DNA of 10,978 bases from Pseudomonadota bacterium (GCA_027490595.1 JAIXXU010000026.1:1-10978), one strand, 5' to 3'; positions 1 to 7,799 are shown, counted from the stretch's first letter. Notes: generated by a model not told the origin, from the sequence alone. Numbers and translations are program-made.

Positions 1-117
1 CCAACTTGAAAACCGTTCAACACTGACATCAAAAATTTTTGCTCCATGCTCAGTGACAACTTTTTTATTGGTTGCAAAACGCATATGAGCCGCTGATGGG
101 GAAAAATCAAAATTCAT
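1..117 (-). CDS. Partial ORF downstream of icd, unidentified (3' end outside window)
   Basis: An ATG on the minus strand at 117-115 opens a frame of 39 codons that runs off the window edge without a stop. The peptide starts MNFDFSPSAAHMRF and continues with a KKVVTEHGAKIFDV stretch. It begins 10 bases after the icd stop, as expected for the next gene of an icd operon. I see only a weak purine stretch (TAAGAT) upstream of the ATG, so translation may depend on coupling to icd. No family is recognisable from 39 residues. It does not begin with the Rossmann glycine motif expected of malate dehydrogenase, a common icd neighbour. That the frame is really coding is an inference from its open length, its position and its normal-looking composition. 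Confidence 0.5.
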   Translation of the reverse strand, partial: MNFDFSPSAAHMRFATNKKVVTEHGAKIFDVSVERFSSW

Positions 118-127
118 ATAAATTATC

Positions 128-1354
128 TTACATATTGCTGATAATAGCTTGACCAAACTCAGAGCATTTAACTTCTTTTGCACCCGGAAGTTGTCTTGCA
201 AAATCATAGGTTACTATTTTTTGTTCTAATGTTTTCACAAATGCAGCTGAAATTAATTTGGAAACTTCTTTCCAACCCATGTAATCAAACATCATATTTC
301 CGCTTAATATGACAGAACCAGGATTGACTTTATCTTGGTTTGCATACCTTGGTGCTGTCCCGTGAGTTGCCTCAAAAAGAGCATAACCGTCACCAATATT
401 CGCACCAGGTGCTATACCTAACCCACCCACTTGAGCTGCAAGAGCATCGGATAAATAATCTCCATTGAGGTTGGTACAAGCTAGCACCTCATATTCTTCT
501 GGGCGTAAAAGAGCTTGCTGAAACATATTGTCTGCAATGGTATCTTTGATCAATATTTTTCCTTGTGGTGGATTGCCTTGGCACTCATCCCAGGTAACGC
601 ATTGGTCACGAAATTCAGTGGTAGCAACCTCATAACCCCAATCACGAAAAGCACCTTCTGTGAATTTCATGATGTTACCTTTGTGAACCAATGTGACACT
701 TTTGCAATTATTTGCAATTGCATAGCGAATGGCTGCGCGAACCAAACGCTTTGATCCAAATTCACTCACTGGCTTTACTCCAAGCCCGGAGTCTTCTCTT
801 ACGTTTTTTCCAAGACTTTGGGATAGAAAATTGCGGAATTTTTTTTGTTCTTCAGAACCTGCTTTGAATTCAATGCCTGCATAAATATCTTCCGTATTTT
901 CACGAAAAATACACATATTAACTTTTTGAGGTTCTTTTACAGGAGAGGGTACATTTGGATACCAACGTACTGGTCGGACGCATTGGTATAAATCAAGAAC
1001 TTGCCTTAGTGTTACATTTAAGCTTCTAATTCCACCACCAACAGGAGTTGTCAACGGACCCTTTATCGCAACACGATATTTTTTGATCGCTTCAATGGTT
1101 TCTTCTGGTAACCAATTTCCATTTTGCTCAAAAGATTTTTCGCCAGCAGGAACTTCCATCCACTGAATTTTTCTTTGTCCAGCATAAGCTTTTTCTACGG
1201 CCGCATCAAAAACAGCTTGTGAAGCTCGCCATATATCAGGGCCAATTCCATCACCTTCAATAAAAGGAATTATAGGACAGTCTGGCACGTGAAGATTACC
1301 ATGGCTGTCAGCAGTAATGGGAGAACCATGAGATGGGATAGAAATAAGTGTCAT
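128..1354 (-). CDS. icd: NADP-dependent isocitrate dehydrogenase, E. coli type
   Basis: This cytoplasmic TCA-cycle enzyme converts isocitrate and NADP+ to 2-oxoglutarate, CO2 and NADPH. The 408 residues align along nearly the whole length of E. coli Icd (416). From the chosen start, visible motifs are [12 protein letters not shown] near residue 27, the substrate loop [10 protein letters not shown] with Ser111 (equivalent to E. coli Ser113), Arg117, Arg127 and Arg151, the active Tyr158, and Lys225 in VHKGNIMKF. Metal-binding aspartates are 275, 299 and 303, the last two in NLNGDYLSD. The NADP-specificity set is conserved as Arg336-Tyr337, Val343, Tyr383 and Arg387; Arg336 replaces E. coli Lys344. 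The frame stays open upstream to an ATG at 1402, but that ATG follows CCTCC and has no ribosome site. The ATG at 1354 follows AGAGGAG with 8 bases of spacing and matches the family's N-terminus, so I start there. Ser111 could be a target for an AceK-type kinase, but no aceK is in view. Confidence 0.96.
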   Translation of the reverse strand: MTLISIPSHGSPITADSHGNLHVPDCPIIPFIEGDGIGPDIWRASQAVFDAAVEKAYAGQRKIQWMEVPAGEKSFEQNGNWLPEETIEAIKKYRVAIKGPLTTPVGGGIRSLNVTLRQVLDLYQCVRPVRWYPNVPSPVKEPQKVNMCIFRENTEDIYAGIEFKAGSEEQKKFRNFLSQSLGKNVREDSGLGVKPVSEFGSKRLVRAAIRYAIANNCKSVTLVHKGNIMKFTEGAFRDWGYEVATTEFRDQCVTWDECQGNPPQGKILIKDTIADNMFQQALLRPEEYEVLACTNLNGDYLSDALAAQVGGLGIAPGANIGDGYALFEATHGTAPRYANQDKVNPGSVILSGNMMFDYMGWKEVSKLISAAFVKTLEQKIVTYDFARQLPGAKEVKCSEFGQAIISNM

Positions 1355-1362
1355 TGTTAAAG

Positions 1363-1414
1363 CTCCTCTTGCGGCATGTAAAAAAGACTGATGATAAGTC
1401 ATCGCACAAAGGAG
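1363..1414 (-). promoter_or_regulatory. icd leader: strong Shine-Dalgarno with a possible masking hairpin
   Basis: The icd ribosome site AGGAG lies at 1367-1363, 8 bases before the ATG. In the transcript, CUCCUUUGUG (1414-1405) can pair with CGC-A-AGAGGAG (1373-1363). That gives about ten pairs with one bulged A and two G-U wobbles, covering the whole Shine-Dalgarno sequence. Inside this stem, GAUGA/UCAUC (1403-1399 with 1394-1390) forms a perfect five-pair hairpin with a four-base loop. The complementarity is seen directly. That it controls translation is inference, and it requires transcription to start upstream of about 1415. Confidence 0.4.
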
Positions 1415-1568
1415 GTCATGTTACAATAATTTCTCTCAATAACGCAAAGGCCTGCACATTACAAAACCAGCATAGTTTACCTTGAGAATTAGACGGCATT
1501 TAAATTTTTAATAAAATCAATAAATGATATATTTTTTAATATTAAAGGAGTTTTAGGAGTAAAGAGAA

Positions 1569-1619
1569 TTGACAGCAAAAAAAAAGTAACTTAAAGATAA
1601 ATAACCAATTCTCTATAAA
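1569..1619 (+). promoter_or_regulatory. Candidate sigma-70-type promoter for the plus-strand gene
   Basis: A perfect -35 consensus TTGACA lies at 1569-1574, in front of an A-rich spacer. At the ideal 17-base spacing the -10 would be TAAAGA (1592-1597), which is a poor match. GATAAA at 1596-1601 is closer to consensus but spaced at 21. An alternative is TATAAA at 1614-1619 with a weak TTAAAG at 1591-1596, which would leave only a very short leader before the ribosome site at 1632. The TTGACA and the AT-richness support a promoter here; the exact start point is unresolved. Confidence 0.35.
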
Positions 1620-1640
1620 CAAAAAATCCTCGAGGTATTC

Positions 1641-2624
1641 ATGTCCAGTATTAATTCTTCACAACCAAAGCAATTTATTGTCTCACATGTCGCGAGTAAT
1701 TATTCAAAAACCAAAGGTACGCCTGAACAAAAACGAAAATTACTTGAAGGCGTGATAAAAGATTATAATTACTCTCTAACTCAAATCATAAATCTTCTTA
1801 GGAAAGATGAACTTTCAGAGCATGTGTCACATTTATTTTTCTCCCAAAGACCATCGACACTTGTTCCTAAGTCAGTGCAAAAAGTCATTGCCATGCGTTT
1901 TATTGAAGAATTTGGCAGACTAGCGTTTAATCAATCACGTAAATTTGATCTTAACCTTCTAAAAAAATACTTGACCAACGTTCATGGAGCTCCAGAGGTT
2001 GCTGAAGCTCTTGACTCAAGCTTTTACAAAGACACCTTTGGTTCCATCTCTGCGAAAGTAATCACTGATAAAAAAGAACTCGAAGTCAAATTAGATCAAA
2101 ATGAGCAATCCCCCTATTATTACAAAAAAGATCTTCACACATACATAAATAACAGCGAAATCATTTTTCTAAAGTCAACACTACCTGAACATATATTGGC
2201 TACATACCCTGGTATCTTTGGAATGAGACAAAACAACAGCGACGCACAATCAGCTGATCCTGTGTTTGAATTGCTTATGAATGGTCATAAACAAAATATT
2301 TTAAAATTTAACAGAAGACATATGGACGAATTTTTAGCTCTCATTGTAGCCCGCCACACAAAAAACAAAGAAGCATTTTATCAAAATCCTGAAATTCTAT
2401 CCTTTTTTAATGATTATCTCATTACGGCGTATAGTGAAAATAAGGGTTGTTTTAACAAAAGCGAAACCAAAAAAACCATAAATCTTACTCAAGATGCTGT
2501 CGCAGAGCTTGACGATAATAATGACAACGAAAACAAAATTACGCAGGCAAGCCTCATTCAAGACGGCTTGTTCAATAAGCTGAAAAATATTGTTATCAAT
2601 TGCAATTGCGCAGTCAATCAATAA
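1641..2624 (+). CDS. Hypothetical protein, 327 residues, no recognised family
   Basis: This is the only plus-strand gene in the window. The ATG at 1641 is preceded by GAGGT (1632-1636) at acceptable spacing, and the frame is open to the TAA at 2622-2624. I recognise no domain. No signal peptide or membrane segment is visible, so a cytoplasmic location is likely. The sequence looks mostly helical and charged: a Lys-rich N-terminal third, a helical segment around residues 75-120 (SVQKVIAMRFIEEFGRL, LNLLKKYL), an acidic Asp/Asn-rich stretch near 290-300 (AELDDNNDNEN), and a C-terminal end with an NCNC motif. Codon use resembles the neighbours, giving no clear sign of recent transfer. Its 3' end overlaps the coding end of the converging pseudouridine synthase by 7 bases. 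A lineage-restricted protein is the likeliest reading; no function is offered. Confidence 0.8.
   Translation: MSSINSSQPKQFIVSHVASNYSKTKGTPEQKRKLLEGVIKDYNYSLTQIINLLRKDELSEHVSHLFFSQRPSTLVPKSVQKVIAMRFIEEFGRLAFNQSRKFDLNLLKKYLTNVHGAPEVAEALDSSFYKDTFGSISAKVITDKKELEVKLDQNEQSPYYYKKDLHTYINNSEIIFLKSTLPEHILATYPGIFGMRQNNSDAQSADPVFELLMNGHKQNILKFNRRHMDEFLALIVARHTKNKEAFYQNPEILSFFNDYLITAYSENKGCFNKSETKKTINLTQDAVAELDDNNDNENKITQASLIQDGLFNKLKNIVINCNCAVNQ
2548..2570. repeat. Inverted repeat near the convergent gene ends
   Basis: CAAGCC (2548-2553) and GGCTTG (2565-2570) form a six-pair stem with an 11-base loop. It lies inside the last codons of the plus-strand gene and about 48 bases past the stop of the converging pseudouridine synthase gene. 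A run of U does not follow cleanly on either strand, so it is at best a weak candidate for an end signal of the minus-strand transcript. A 12-base palindrome, CAATTGCAATTG, lies nearby at 2597-2608. Confidence 0.25.
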
Positions 2625-3595
2625 TTGCTGAGTGTTTGCCAAACTTCTTTGTAATCTTTTGACCACTCACAGATAATAGAAATTCTTTCTTGTTTATAAG
2701 TGAACTCTATAGCGCTTGCGTGCAACATTTGTCTTAACGCCAGTTGCCCATACCTATGACCAACAATATTTTGTGCATATGTTTTATCACCAAGAATAGG
2801 GCAACCAATGGCCATAAGATGAACACGAATTTGGTGGGTGCGCCCTGTTTCGGGGAAACACTTCACAAGACATGTGCCGTGGGCTAAGTTTTGCAGAACT
2901 TCGTATTTGGTAAAAGCCTGTTTAGCATGAGGTACTTTTGAACGTGAATGCATAACAGCTTCATATGTGTTTGTTCTATGGTTTGATTTTGCAATGGGGT
3001 AAGAAATAATTCCCGCCTTTTTTTGTGGTGAGAAAAAACAAATTGCTTCATAAGTTTTCTCAATTTTCTTTTCAAGAAATAGTTTTTCAAATTCTTTTTG
3101 CGCCAACTTATTGCGGGCAATAATAAGAATTCCTGAAGTATCTTTGTCTAACCTATGAACCATATGCATAGAACTCAATGGGAATTTTTCAGGGTACAAA
3201 GTATTCAGAGCATGAAAAATAGTATCTTTTGAAGACGTCAACGTCGCTTGCGTGGCAATTCCCGCTGGTTTGTCAATAATAACAAAGTCTTTGTGATCAA
3301 ATAAAATCGATATTTGATTTATACTGCCAAATTGAACCCCGGTATCTTGGTTACTCTCCTTGGAAGTTGAATCGTTGGAAACGTTATTATCCCAGAACAA
3401 TTGTATTTCATCACCCTTTTTCACTTCCTGCTTGGCGAATTTTATACGCCGCTTGTTGAGATACGCTCCGCCCAAATCAATAATTTTTTTTATTTTTTTA
3501 CGACTGACATGAGGAAACAAGGACGCTGCCGCAAGATCGAAGCGAGCTTTGTCGAGTGATATAGGGATGCTGGATTTTAAATTTTGTACAACCAT
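2618..3595 (-). CDS. RluA-family 23S rRNA pseudouridine synthase (RluC/RluD-like)
   Basis: The enzyme isomerises specific uridines of structured RNA, most likely 23S rRNA, to pseudouridine. An S4-type RNA-binding domain occupies about residues 15-68 (RFDLAAASLFPHVSRKKIKK, then GGAYLNKRRIKF and KKGDEIQLFW). A Ser/Asn/Asp-rich linker follows (about 69-95), then the catalytic domain from about residue 96. The family signature HRLDKDTSG at 147-155 contains the catalytic Asp150. Also present are the conserved DKPAG (108-112), GRTHQIRVHL (251-260) and GDKTY (269-273). The length of 325 is typical for RluC/RluD. The S4 domain argues for RluC or RluD rather than RluA or TruC, but the target uridines cannot be read from the sequence. 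An in-frame stop just upstream forces the start at 3595. AAGGA lies only 2 bases before the ATG, so the ribosome site is poor. The gene is 71 bases downstream of the phosphatase gene and ends against the converging hypothetical gene. Confidence 0.93.
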   Translation of the reverse strand: MVVQNLKSSIPISLDKARFDLAAASLFPHVSRKKIKKIIDLGGAYLNKRRIKFAKQEVKKGDEIQLFWDNNVSNDSTSKESNQDTGVQFGSINQISILFDHKDFVIIDKPAGIATQATLTSSKDTIFHALNTLYPEKFPLSSMHMVHRLDKDTSGILIIARNKLAQKEFEKLFLEKKIEKTYEAICFFSPQKKAGIISYPIAKSNHRTNTYEAVMHSRSKVPHAKQAFTKYEVLQNLAHGTCLVKCFPETGRTHQIRVHLMAIGCPILGDKTYAQNIVGHRYGQLALRQMLHASAIEFTYKQERISIICEWSKDYKEVWQTLSNY

Positions 3596-3666
3596 AGTCC
3601 TTGGCGGTTATCACGTGTAGTCAAATTAAGCAAGAGAAAAAGTTTAGACAAACGAATTCAGTAATG

Positions 3667-5658
3667 CTATTTATTTTCTTTAAACTCTATTGCTAGTAAC
3701 GTAATATCATCCGCGGGTATGACGCCGCCAAAAAAAGCAAAGGCTGTTGAATATGTTTGATCGAGTAATGTTGCAGGACTTAAATGACCAAACTTTTCTA
3801 TGGTAGCCTTTAACCGCCGTAAACCATATTTCTTTTTATGCTCATTCTCACCCTCTACCAAACCATCGGTGTAAAAAATAAGTTTGTCGCCAGGAAAAAA
3901 AGAAAGCACAGTAGACTCATAAAAACTTTCTTGAGAAAAACCCAGTAAATCACCAGATTTCAAGTGAATAAGTGATGATAAAATCTGATTTTTTTCATTC
4001 TTTTTAAGCATTATTGTTGGATTGTGACCAGCAGATGATGCGTAAATTTTATGCTCTCTAAAATTTACAATAAATGCAGACAATGACATGAAGTAAAGTT
4101 GTTTTCCATTTTGAAAAAGACACCGATTCAAATGCGACAGCGTGTCTGTGATGATATGTTCTGACGTTACTTGTTTATATGAATAGGACTGAACTAACAT
4201 ATCAGCATAGCCTTTGGTTGCAGCCGTTAGCAAAGCAGCAGGTGTTCCGTGTCCTGAAACATCTCCAAATAAAATGAATAAGCGACTTTCATCCAATTCA
4301 TAAGTGGCAAACCAATCACCACCACACTTTCCAGCTGGTTTATAAAAAGTTGCAATTCGGTAAAAATCACTTTCTTGCTTTGGCGTCGAGAGAATAGAAT
4401 TTTGCAAAACTTTTGCTAATTCTAAGTCTCTTTCAATGTTTGCTTTATCTTTTTCTTGCAAAACGCGACCATAGTTAACAATTGCTGTAGTTACTGAAAT
4501 AGACAAATTTCTTAAAATTTGCAAAATTTCTTCTTCTCTTTTGGGATGATTAAAGTCAATTAAAACAATGATAATACCAACTAATTTACCTTGAGTTGTA
4601 AGTAGCGGTGATCCCACGGCATGTTTATCATTACCAGGATTTTCTTCCGCAGAAAGAAAAAAAGTTTCTGGACTTGTTTCCATGTGATGGAAAAAAATTT
4701 TATTTAAGGTGAATTTACTCCCTTCAGGAATAATTTTAAAACTATCGAAATTAAGATTAAAATCTTTGGAAATATTTAAACACAAGTAAACTTCACGAGC
4801 ATCCAAGAGTTCTTTCAGATGCTTTTCAGATGTAAAATAAATCTCTTCAGGGCTTTCAGACTTAACTATTTCCTGCGTAGCCAATGACATCCCACGTAAT
4901 AAATTTAAATGTTCTTCAATTTTATAAGCCATGGTGTTAAAACTTGTTGTTAATTGGTAAATTTCATCCTTATTATCTTCTTTGATATTTGTAATTTTGG
5001 TAAACTTTCCCTTGGCTAAGGCAATACTAGCCTCCATTAATGAGGCAATAGGTTTGATAACTTGAATTTGTAATATAAGTCGTGTCACAACCGTAGCAAG
5101 AGCAAAACTAACAAACAACCCTCCAAGAAGGCGCAAAAACATGAATAATATTCTGTTCGACAAAGCGTGAGTACTAGCTTTGATGACAAGATATCCATGT
5201 AAAAAAATCTTAGTGTTATAACCGACATCATTGTATAAAGGATAGATATAAACTCTTTCACCGGAGGCTAAGGGTAATACACGAAACTCATGCGAACCAT
5301 CATCATGATATTCATTGACATATTTGACTAGTTCATCATTCTGCTGAAGATCGTGTAATTGACTGTGTTCCTTTTTTAACGCACCTGTAAAGAATTTTTT
5401 ATCTTCGGTTAATATGACGGCTGATACAATATCTTTGTTAGAAAAAATACCATAAAGAGCCTTTAAAGCAGAGGGCTGATCTACATTAAAAATATCCATT
5501 GAAATGGCAGGACTTAACACCGTCATCGAAGTTTTCAAAGATGCATCAAAATCTTCTTGATATGTTCCTCTAGTTTGAATAATTTCTATCAGAGACGAAA
5601 GCGTCATTGCTATAAAAATTGGTATAATAATGAGATGCAGTTTACGGCTCAAGGACAT
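3667..5658 (-). CDS. Membrane sensor phosphatase: HAMP, GAF-like and SpoIIE/RsbU-type PP2C domains
   Basis: This inner-membrane signalling protein has 663 residues. A first membrane segment lies at about 7-27 and a periplasmic sensor segment at about 28-168. A second membrane segment spans about 170-196 and a HAMP linker about 197-255. A GAF-like domain follows at about 256-400 (AVGSPLLTTQGKLVGIIIVL at 347-366), then a coiled connector (about 400-420). The SpoIIE-type PP2C phosphatase domain runs from about 410 to the end. Metal-site motifs are intact: GGDWF (446-450, Asp448), GDVSGHG (465-471, Asp466), SAGHN (542-546), YTDG (596-599, Asp598) and ADDIT (649-653). The family dephosphorylates Ser/Thr on STAS-domain anti-anti-sigma proteins or similar partners, so a periplasmic or cytoplasmic signal probably gates that activity. 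No STAS protein, anti-sigma kinase or sigma factor is encoded nearby. The ribosome site before 5658 is weak (GGGA about 11 bases away). The gene is 50 bases after queG. Confidence 0.93.
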   Translation of the reverse strand: MSLSRKLHLIIIPIFIAMTLSSLIEIIQTRGTYQEDFDASLKTSMTVLSPAISMDIFNVDQPSALKALYGIFSNKDIVSAVILTEDKKFFTGALKKEHSQLHDLQQNDELVKYVNEYHDDGSHEFRVLPLASGERVYIYPLYNDVGYNTKIFLHGYLVIKASTHALSNRILFMFLRLLGGLFVSFALATVVTRLILQIQVIKPIASLMEASIALAKGKFTKITNIKEDNKDEIYQLTTSFNTMAYKIEEHLNLLRGMSLATQEIVKSESPEEIYFTSEKHLKELLDAREVYLCLNISKDFNLNFDSFKIIPEGSKFTLNKIFFHHMETSPETFFLSAEENPGNDKHAVGSPLLTTQGKLVGIIIVLIDFNHPKREEEILQILRNLSISVTTAIVNYGRVLQEKDKANIERDLELAKVLQNSILSTPKQESDFYRIATFYKPAGKCGGDWFATYELDESRLFILFGDVSGHGTPAALLTAATKGYADMLVQSYSYKQVTSEHIITDTLSHLNRCLFQNGKQLYFMSLSAFIVNFREHKIYASSAGHNPTIMLKKNEKNQILSSLIHLKSGDLLGFSQESFYESTVLSFFPGDKLIFYTDGLVEGENEHKKKYGLRRLKATIEKFGHLSPATLLDQTYSTAFAFFGGVIPADDITLLAIEFKENK

Positions 5659-5708
5659 AAAGAATTTTTCCCATATTCCTTTTGGTTAATAAAAATCTTG
5701 TCGACCTT

Positions 5709-6857
5709 TTAGAGTGAGACTTGATGATTAATTTTTTTAAACACAAGACGACTTACCTGAAGGGCAACAGCTTCTAAGGTTTTGTCTTCACCAGAAATCC
5801 ACTGATCGCATATTTCAAGCACGTTCTGGTCAGCGATGGCAAGCAAGTGATACAGGGCATTGCGCTTTAAACCTTGAAATTTTGCCCTTGTTGCAGCTGT
5901 TCCACCAAACCACTTTTGGTAATCTTGAAAGCTCATTGTGGCAACGTCATAGGGTGAAATGATGGTAAATGGCTCATGGGGATGGGAAAATTTCTCAGGA
6001 ACAGCGACATCAAGAGTAACTGAGTTGTAAGGACAAACATCCTGACAGATATCGCAACCATATATTGTATTTTGAAAATGAGGCAAATACTCATCCTCAA
6101 TGGGGCCTCTATGTTCAATGGTAAGGTAGGACAGACATCGTCTTGCATCCATCGTTCTACTGCCAAGAAGAGCTTGCGTTGGACAAGCCTCCACGCAAAG
6201 ATTACAAGATCCACAATCAATTTGATTAAACTTGGACTTTTTCATAATTTTTTCTGATAAGAAAGAAGCCGGCAACGTCGTAAGGACCGATGCTATGAAA
6301 AAGAAACTGCCCGTACCCGGACGAATTAACATCGTATTTTTACCAATGAACCCTAGGTCTGCCTCGCGGGCATGCGCTCTTTCTAAAAATGGAATGCTGT
6401 CTACAACGATACGATAGGAAAAAATAGTACCGAGATAACTTTCTAACTTTCTAATTTCGTCTTCTAAAAGCACCTTGATAATTTTGTGATAATCTTTTCC
6501 ATACACATACTTTGAAATTAGCCTCTTTCCTATCAGCGAGTTTTTATGCGCTGAAAGCTTTGTAGAAGTGATATTTGTTTGCAGGCGACGTCTTACCCTG
6601 TGGCCATGGGAATAAGGAATGAGGAAAACCAAGGCAGTTTGAGTATTTGGTAAAATATGCTCAACCTTTGTCCGAGCATCAATGTTTTTAGACATAAATT
6701 CCATCTGACCATGGTGTTTATTCGCAAGCCAATCTTCCAAAACACTTAAATCTTTTTTTAAAAGTTGAGATTGCTCAGAAAAAGAAAAAAGTGACGCTTC
6801 AAAGGAAAATAATCGCTTAATTTCTTCTTTCATTTGTAGAGCAAAATTAAATGTCAT
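5709..6857 (-). CDS. queG: Epoxyqueuosine reductase
   Basis: QueG performs the last step of queuosine synthesis, reducing epoxyqueuosine to queuosine at the wobble position of tRNAs with GUN anticodons. It uses cobalamin and two 4Fe-4S clusters in the cytoplasm. The 382 residues match the usual length (about 380). The N-terminal catalytic part contains YGKDYHKI (119-126) and VDSIPFLERAHAREADLGFI (152-171), whose Asp153 corresponds to the proposed proton donor. GKNTMLI follows. The ferredoxin-like part has CxxCxxCxxxCP (Cys215, 218, 221, 225). The second cluster uses Cys241 in the hallmark CLSYLTIEHRG and Cys268, 271 and 275 in CDICQDVCP. A HEAT-like C-terminal region covers about 300-375. The ATG at 6857 lies 7 bases after the stop of the cation transporter and has no Shine-Dalgarno, so translation is probably coupled. 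Met9 is an alternative start but is no better supported. No other queuosine genes are in the window. Confidence 0.96.
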   Translation of the reverse strand: MTFNFALQMKEEIKRLFSFEASLFSFSEQSQLLKKDLSVLEDWLANKHHGQMEFMSKNIDARTKVEHILPNTQTALVFLIPYSHGHRVRRRLQTNITSTKLSAHKNSLIGKRLISKYVYGKDYHKIIKVLLEDEIRKLESYLGTIFSYRIVVDSIPFLERAHAREADLGFIGKNTMLIRPGTGSFFFIASVLTTLPASFLSEKIMKKSKFNQIDCGSCNLCVEACPTQALLGSRTMDARRCLSYLTIEHRGPIEDEYLPHFQNTIYGCDICQDVCPYNSVTLDVAVPEKFSHPHEPFTIISPYDVATMSFQDYQKWFGGTAATRAKFQGLKRNALYHLLAIADQNVLEICDQWISGEDKTLEAVALQVSRLVFKKINHQVSL

Positions 6858-6864
6858 TTAACTA

Positions 6865-7752
6865 TTACTTAGGATCGGCATGAATTGTCGTGTCACCGCC
6901 ATAGTGTTGAACCAATAACCTCTCTATTTTTTGAAGAACCCCATGAACTTCTTCAAAAGTTAATTCTTTAGGCAAGGACAAATGAAAATCAAAGTGATAG
7001 TAATGGCCCATTTTACGGCCACGTAGTTTGTGAATATCAATAATTCGAGAATCTACACTTTGTACTAAAGAAGAAACATGCTGAAAAACATCCTGTGGAA
7101 GAACATGATCCATGAGTTCTTTGATACTCATCCTCAAAAGATCAAAACCACCATATACAACATAAATGGCAAATAGTGCTGCTATAATAGGGTCTAGTAT
7201 AGGCAGGTGGAAGAAAATAACCCCAGCCACACCAATAGCACTGGCTATATTAGTGAGGCTGTCTACTTGATAGTGTTTCGCATCTGCAATTAAAGCCATG
7301 CTATTGTATTTTTTGCCTTTGTACTTTAATAAGTTTGCAATTAATTGACTTACAACTGTTGCTAACAGGAAAAATACAACATAACCCCAATTTTCCATAC
7401 GCTTTTCACCCATGGAGCGCTGAAAAAAATTTATGATATCGTAAATGCTAGAGATAAAAACAACTAAACCACCCCCCAAAATAAGACAGCCTTGACCAAA
7501 AGCTGCAATACTTTCGGCACGTCCATGACCATAAGGGTGGTCATCGTCTGCTGCCTGCCGTGCATATTGTATTATCTTTCTATTTATGGAAGATACGATG
7601 AAATCGAGACTGCTGTCCCAGGCAGACATAGCAATGACCAAAGACCCCGAGAAAAAAAACAAAACCAACTTAGTTAACGCTAAACCTGCAGCGCAAAATA
7701 TAGCTACTGTAGCCGCACGTTGAACCTCAGACGCACATACATTATGAGCCAT
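6865..7752 (-). CDS. Cation diffusion facilitator, FieF/YiiP-like metal efflux transporter
   Basis: This inner-membrane antiporter would export a divalent metal ion (zinc, iron, manganese or similar) in exchange for protons. The 295 residues match FieF (about 300). Six membrane segments are apparent, near 12-34, 37-58, 83-105, 122-143, 165-182 and 184-206. A soluble metal-sensing domain covers about 210-292. The transport site is complete: Asp46 and Asp50 in SAWDSSLDF (second segment), and His160 and Asp164 in ADAKHYQVDSLTN (fifth segment). That is the DD-HD arrangement typical of zinc/iron members. The cytoplasmic loop has the family's DDDHPYGHGRAE (69-80). The C-terminal domain ends in the characteristic TTIHADP (288-294). 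AAGAGGT lies about 7 bases before the ATG, a good ribosome site. The gene follows trmB by 47 bases and precedes queG by 7. Metal specificity cannot be decided from sequence. Confidence 0.93.
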   Translation of the reverse strand: MAHNVCASEVQRAATVAIFCAAGLALTKLVLFFFSGSLVIAMSAWDSSLDFIVSSINRKIIQYARQAADDDHPYGHGRAESIAAFGQGCLILGGGLVVFISSIYDIINFFQRSMGEKRMENWGYVVFFLLATVVSQLIANLLKYKGKKYNSMALIADAKHYQVDSLTNIASAIGVAGVIFFHLPILDPIIAALFAIYVVYGGFDLLRMSIKELMDHVLPQDVFQHVSSLVQSVDSRIIDIHKLRGRKMGHYYHFDFHLSLPKELTFEEVHGVLQKIERLLVQHYGGDTTIHADPK

Positions 7753-7799
7753 AAAATTACCTCTTATAAGGCACTTAGATTAAGAAAAACTAGAACTAT

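Larger units (their letters stand above)
1355..1640. other. AT-rich divergent intergenic region between icd and the plus-strand gene
   Basis: This 286-base region has no credible gene. It holds the icd leader at its left end and the upstream signals of the plus-strand gene at its right end. The AT-rich stretch around 1500-1560 includes a 12-base palindrome, TTTAATATTAAA (1535-1546), of unknown meaning. On the minus strand I see a -10-like TGTAAT in the 1440-1500 stretch but no convincing -35 paired with it, so I do not place the icd promoter. No terminator hairpin is seen. Confidence 0.6.

Noticed and set aside
515..754. Plus-strand open frame of 79 codons inside icd
   Set aside because: It lies wholly within icd, has no ribosome site, and its peptide has no recognisable character. 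It is an antisense shadow, like the other short frames inside queG, trmB and the ABC genes.
1418..1429. GGAGGT followed by ATG on the plus strand in the icd leader region
   Set aside because: The frame is only Met-Leu-Gln before a stop and the spacing is too short, so it is not a gene. The GGAGG is better explained as the complement of the minus-strand CCTCC.
1535..1546. TTTAATATTAAA palindrome as a possible operator
   Set aside because: Short AT-only palindromes are expected by chance in such AT-rich sequence; no second copy or placement over a firm promoter supports it.
2397..2666. Minus-strand open frame of 89 codons across the convergent gene ends
   Set aside because: It overlaps both the hypothetical gene and the pseudouridine synthase in other frames, and the hydrophobic peptide resembles an antisense translation of AT-rich codons.
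3625..3650. GTTT/AAAC hairpin followed by U-run between the phosphatase and pseudouridine synthase genes
   Set aside because: The stem is only four AT-rich pairs, too weak for a terminator.
5642..5674. Ten-codon out-of-frame ORF (ATG at 5674) overlapping the phosphatase start
   Set aside because: AAGGA is only 2 bases from its ATG, too close for efficient initiation, and nothing in the peptide suggests a known leader.
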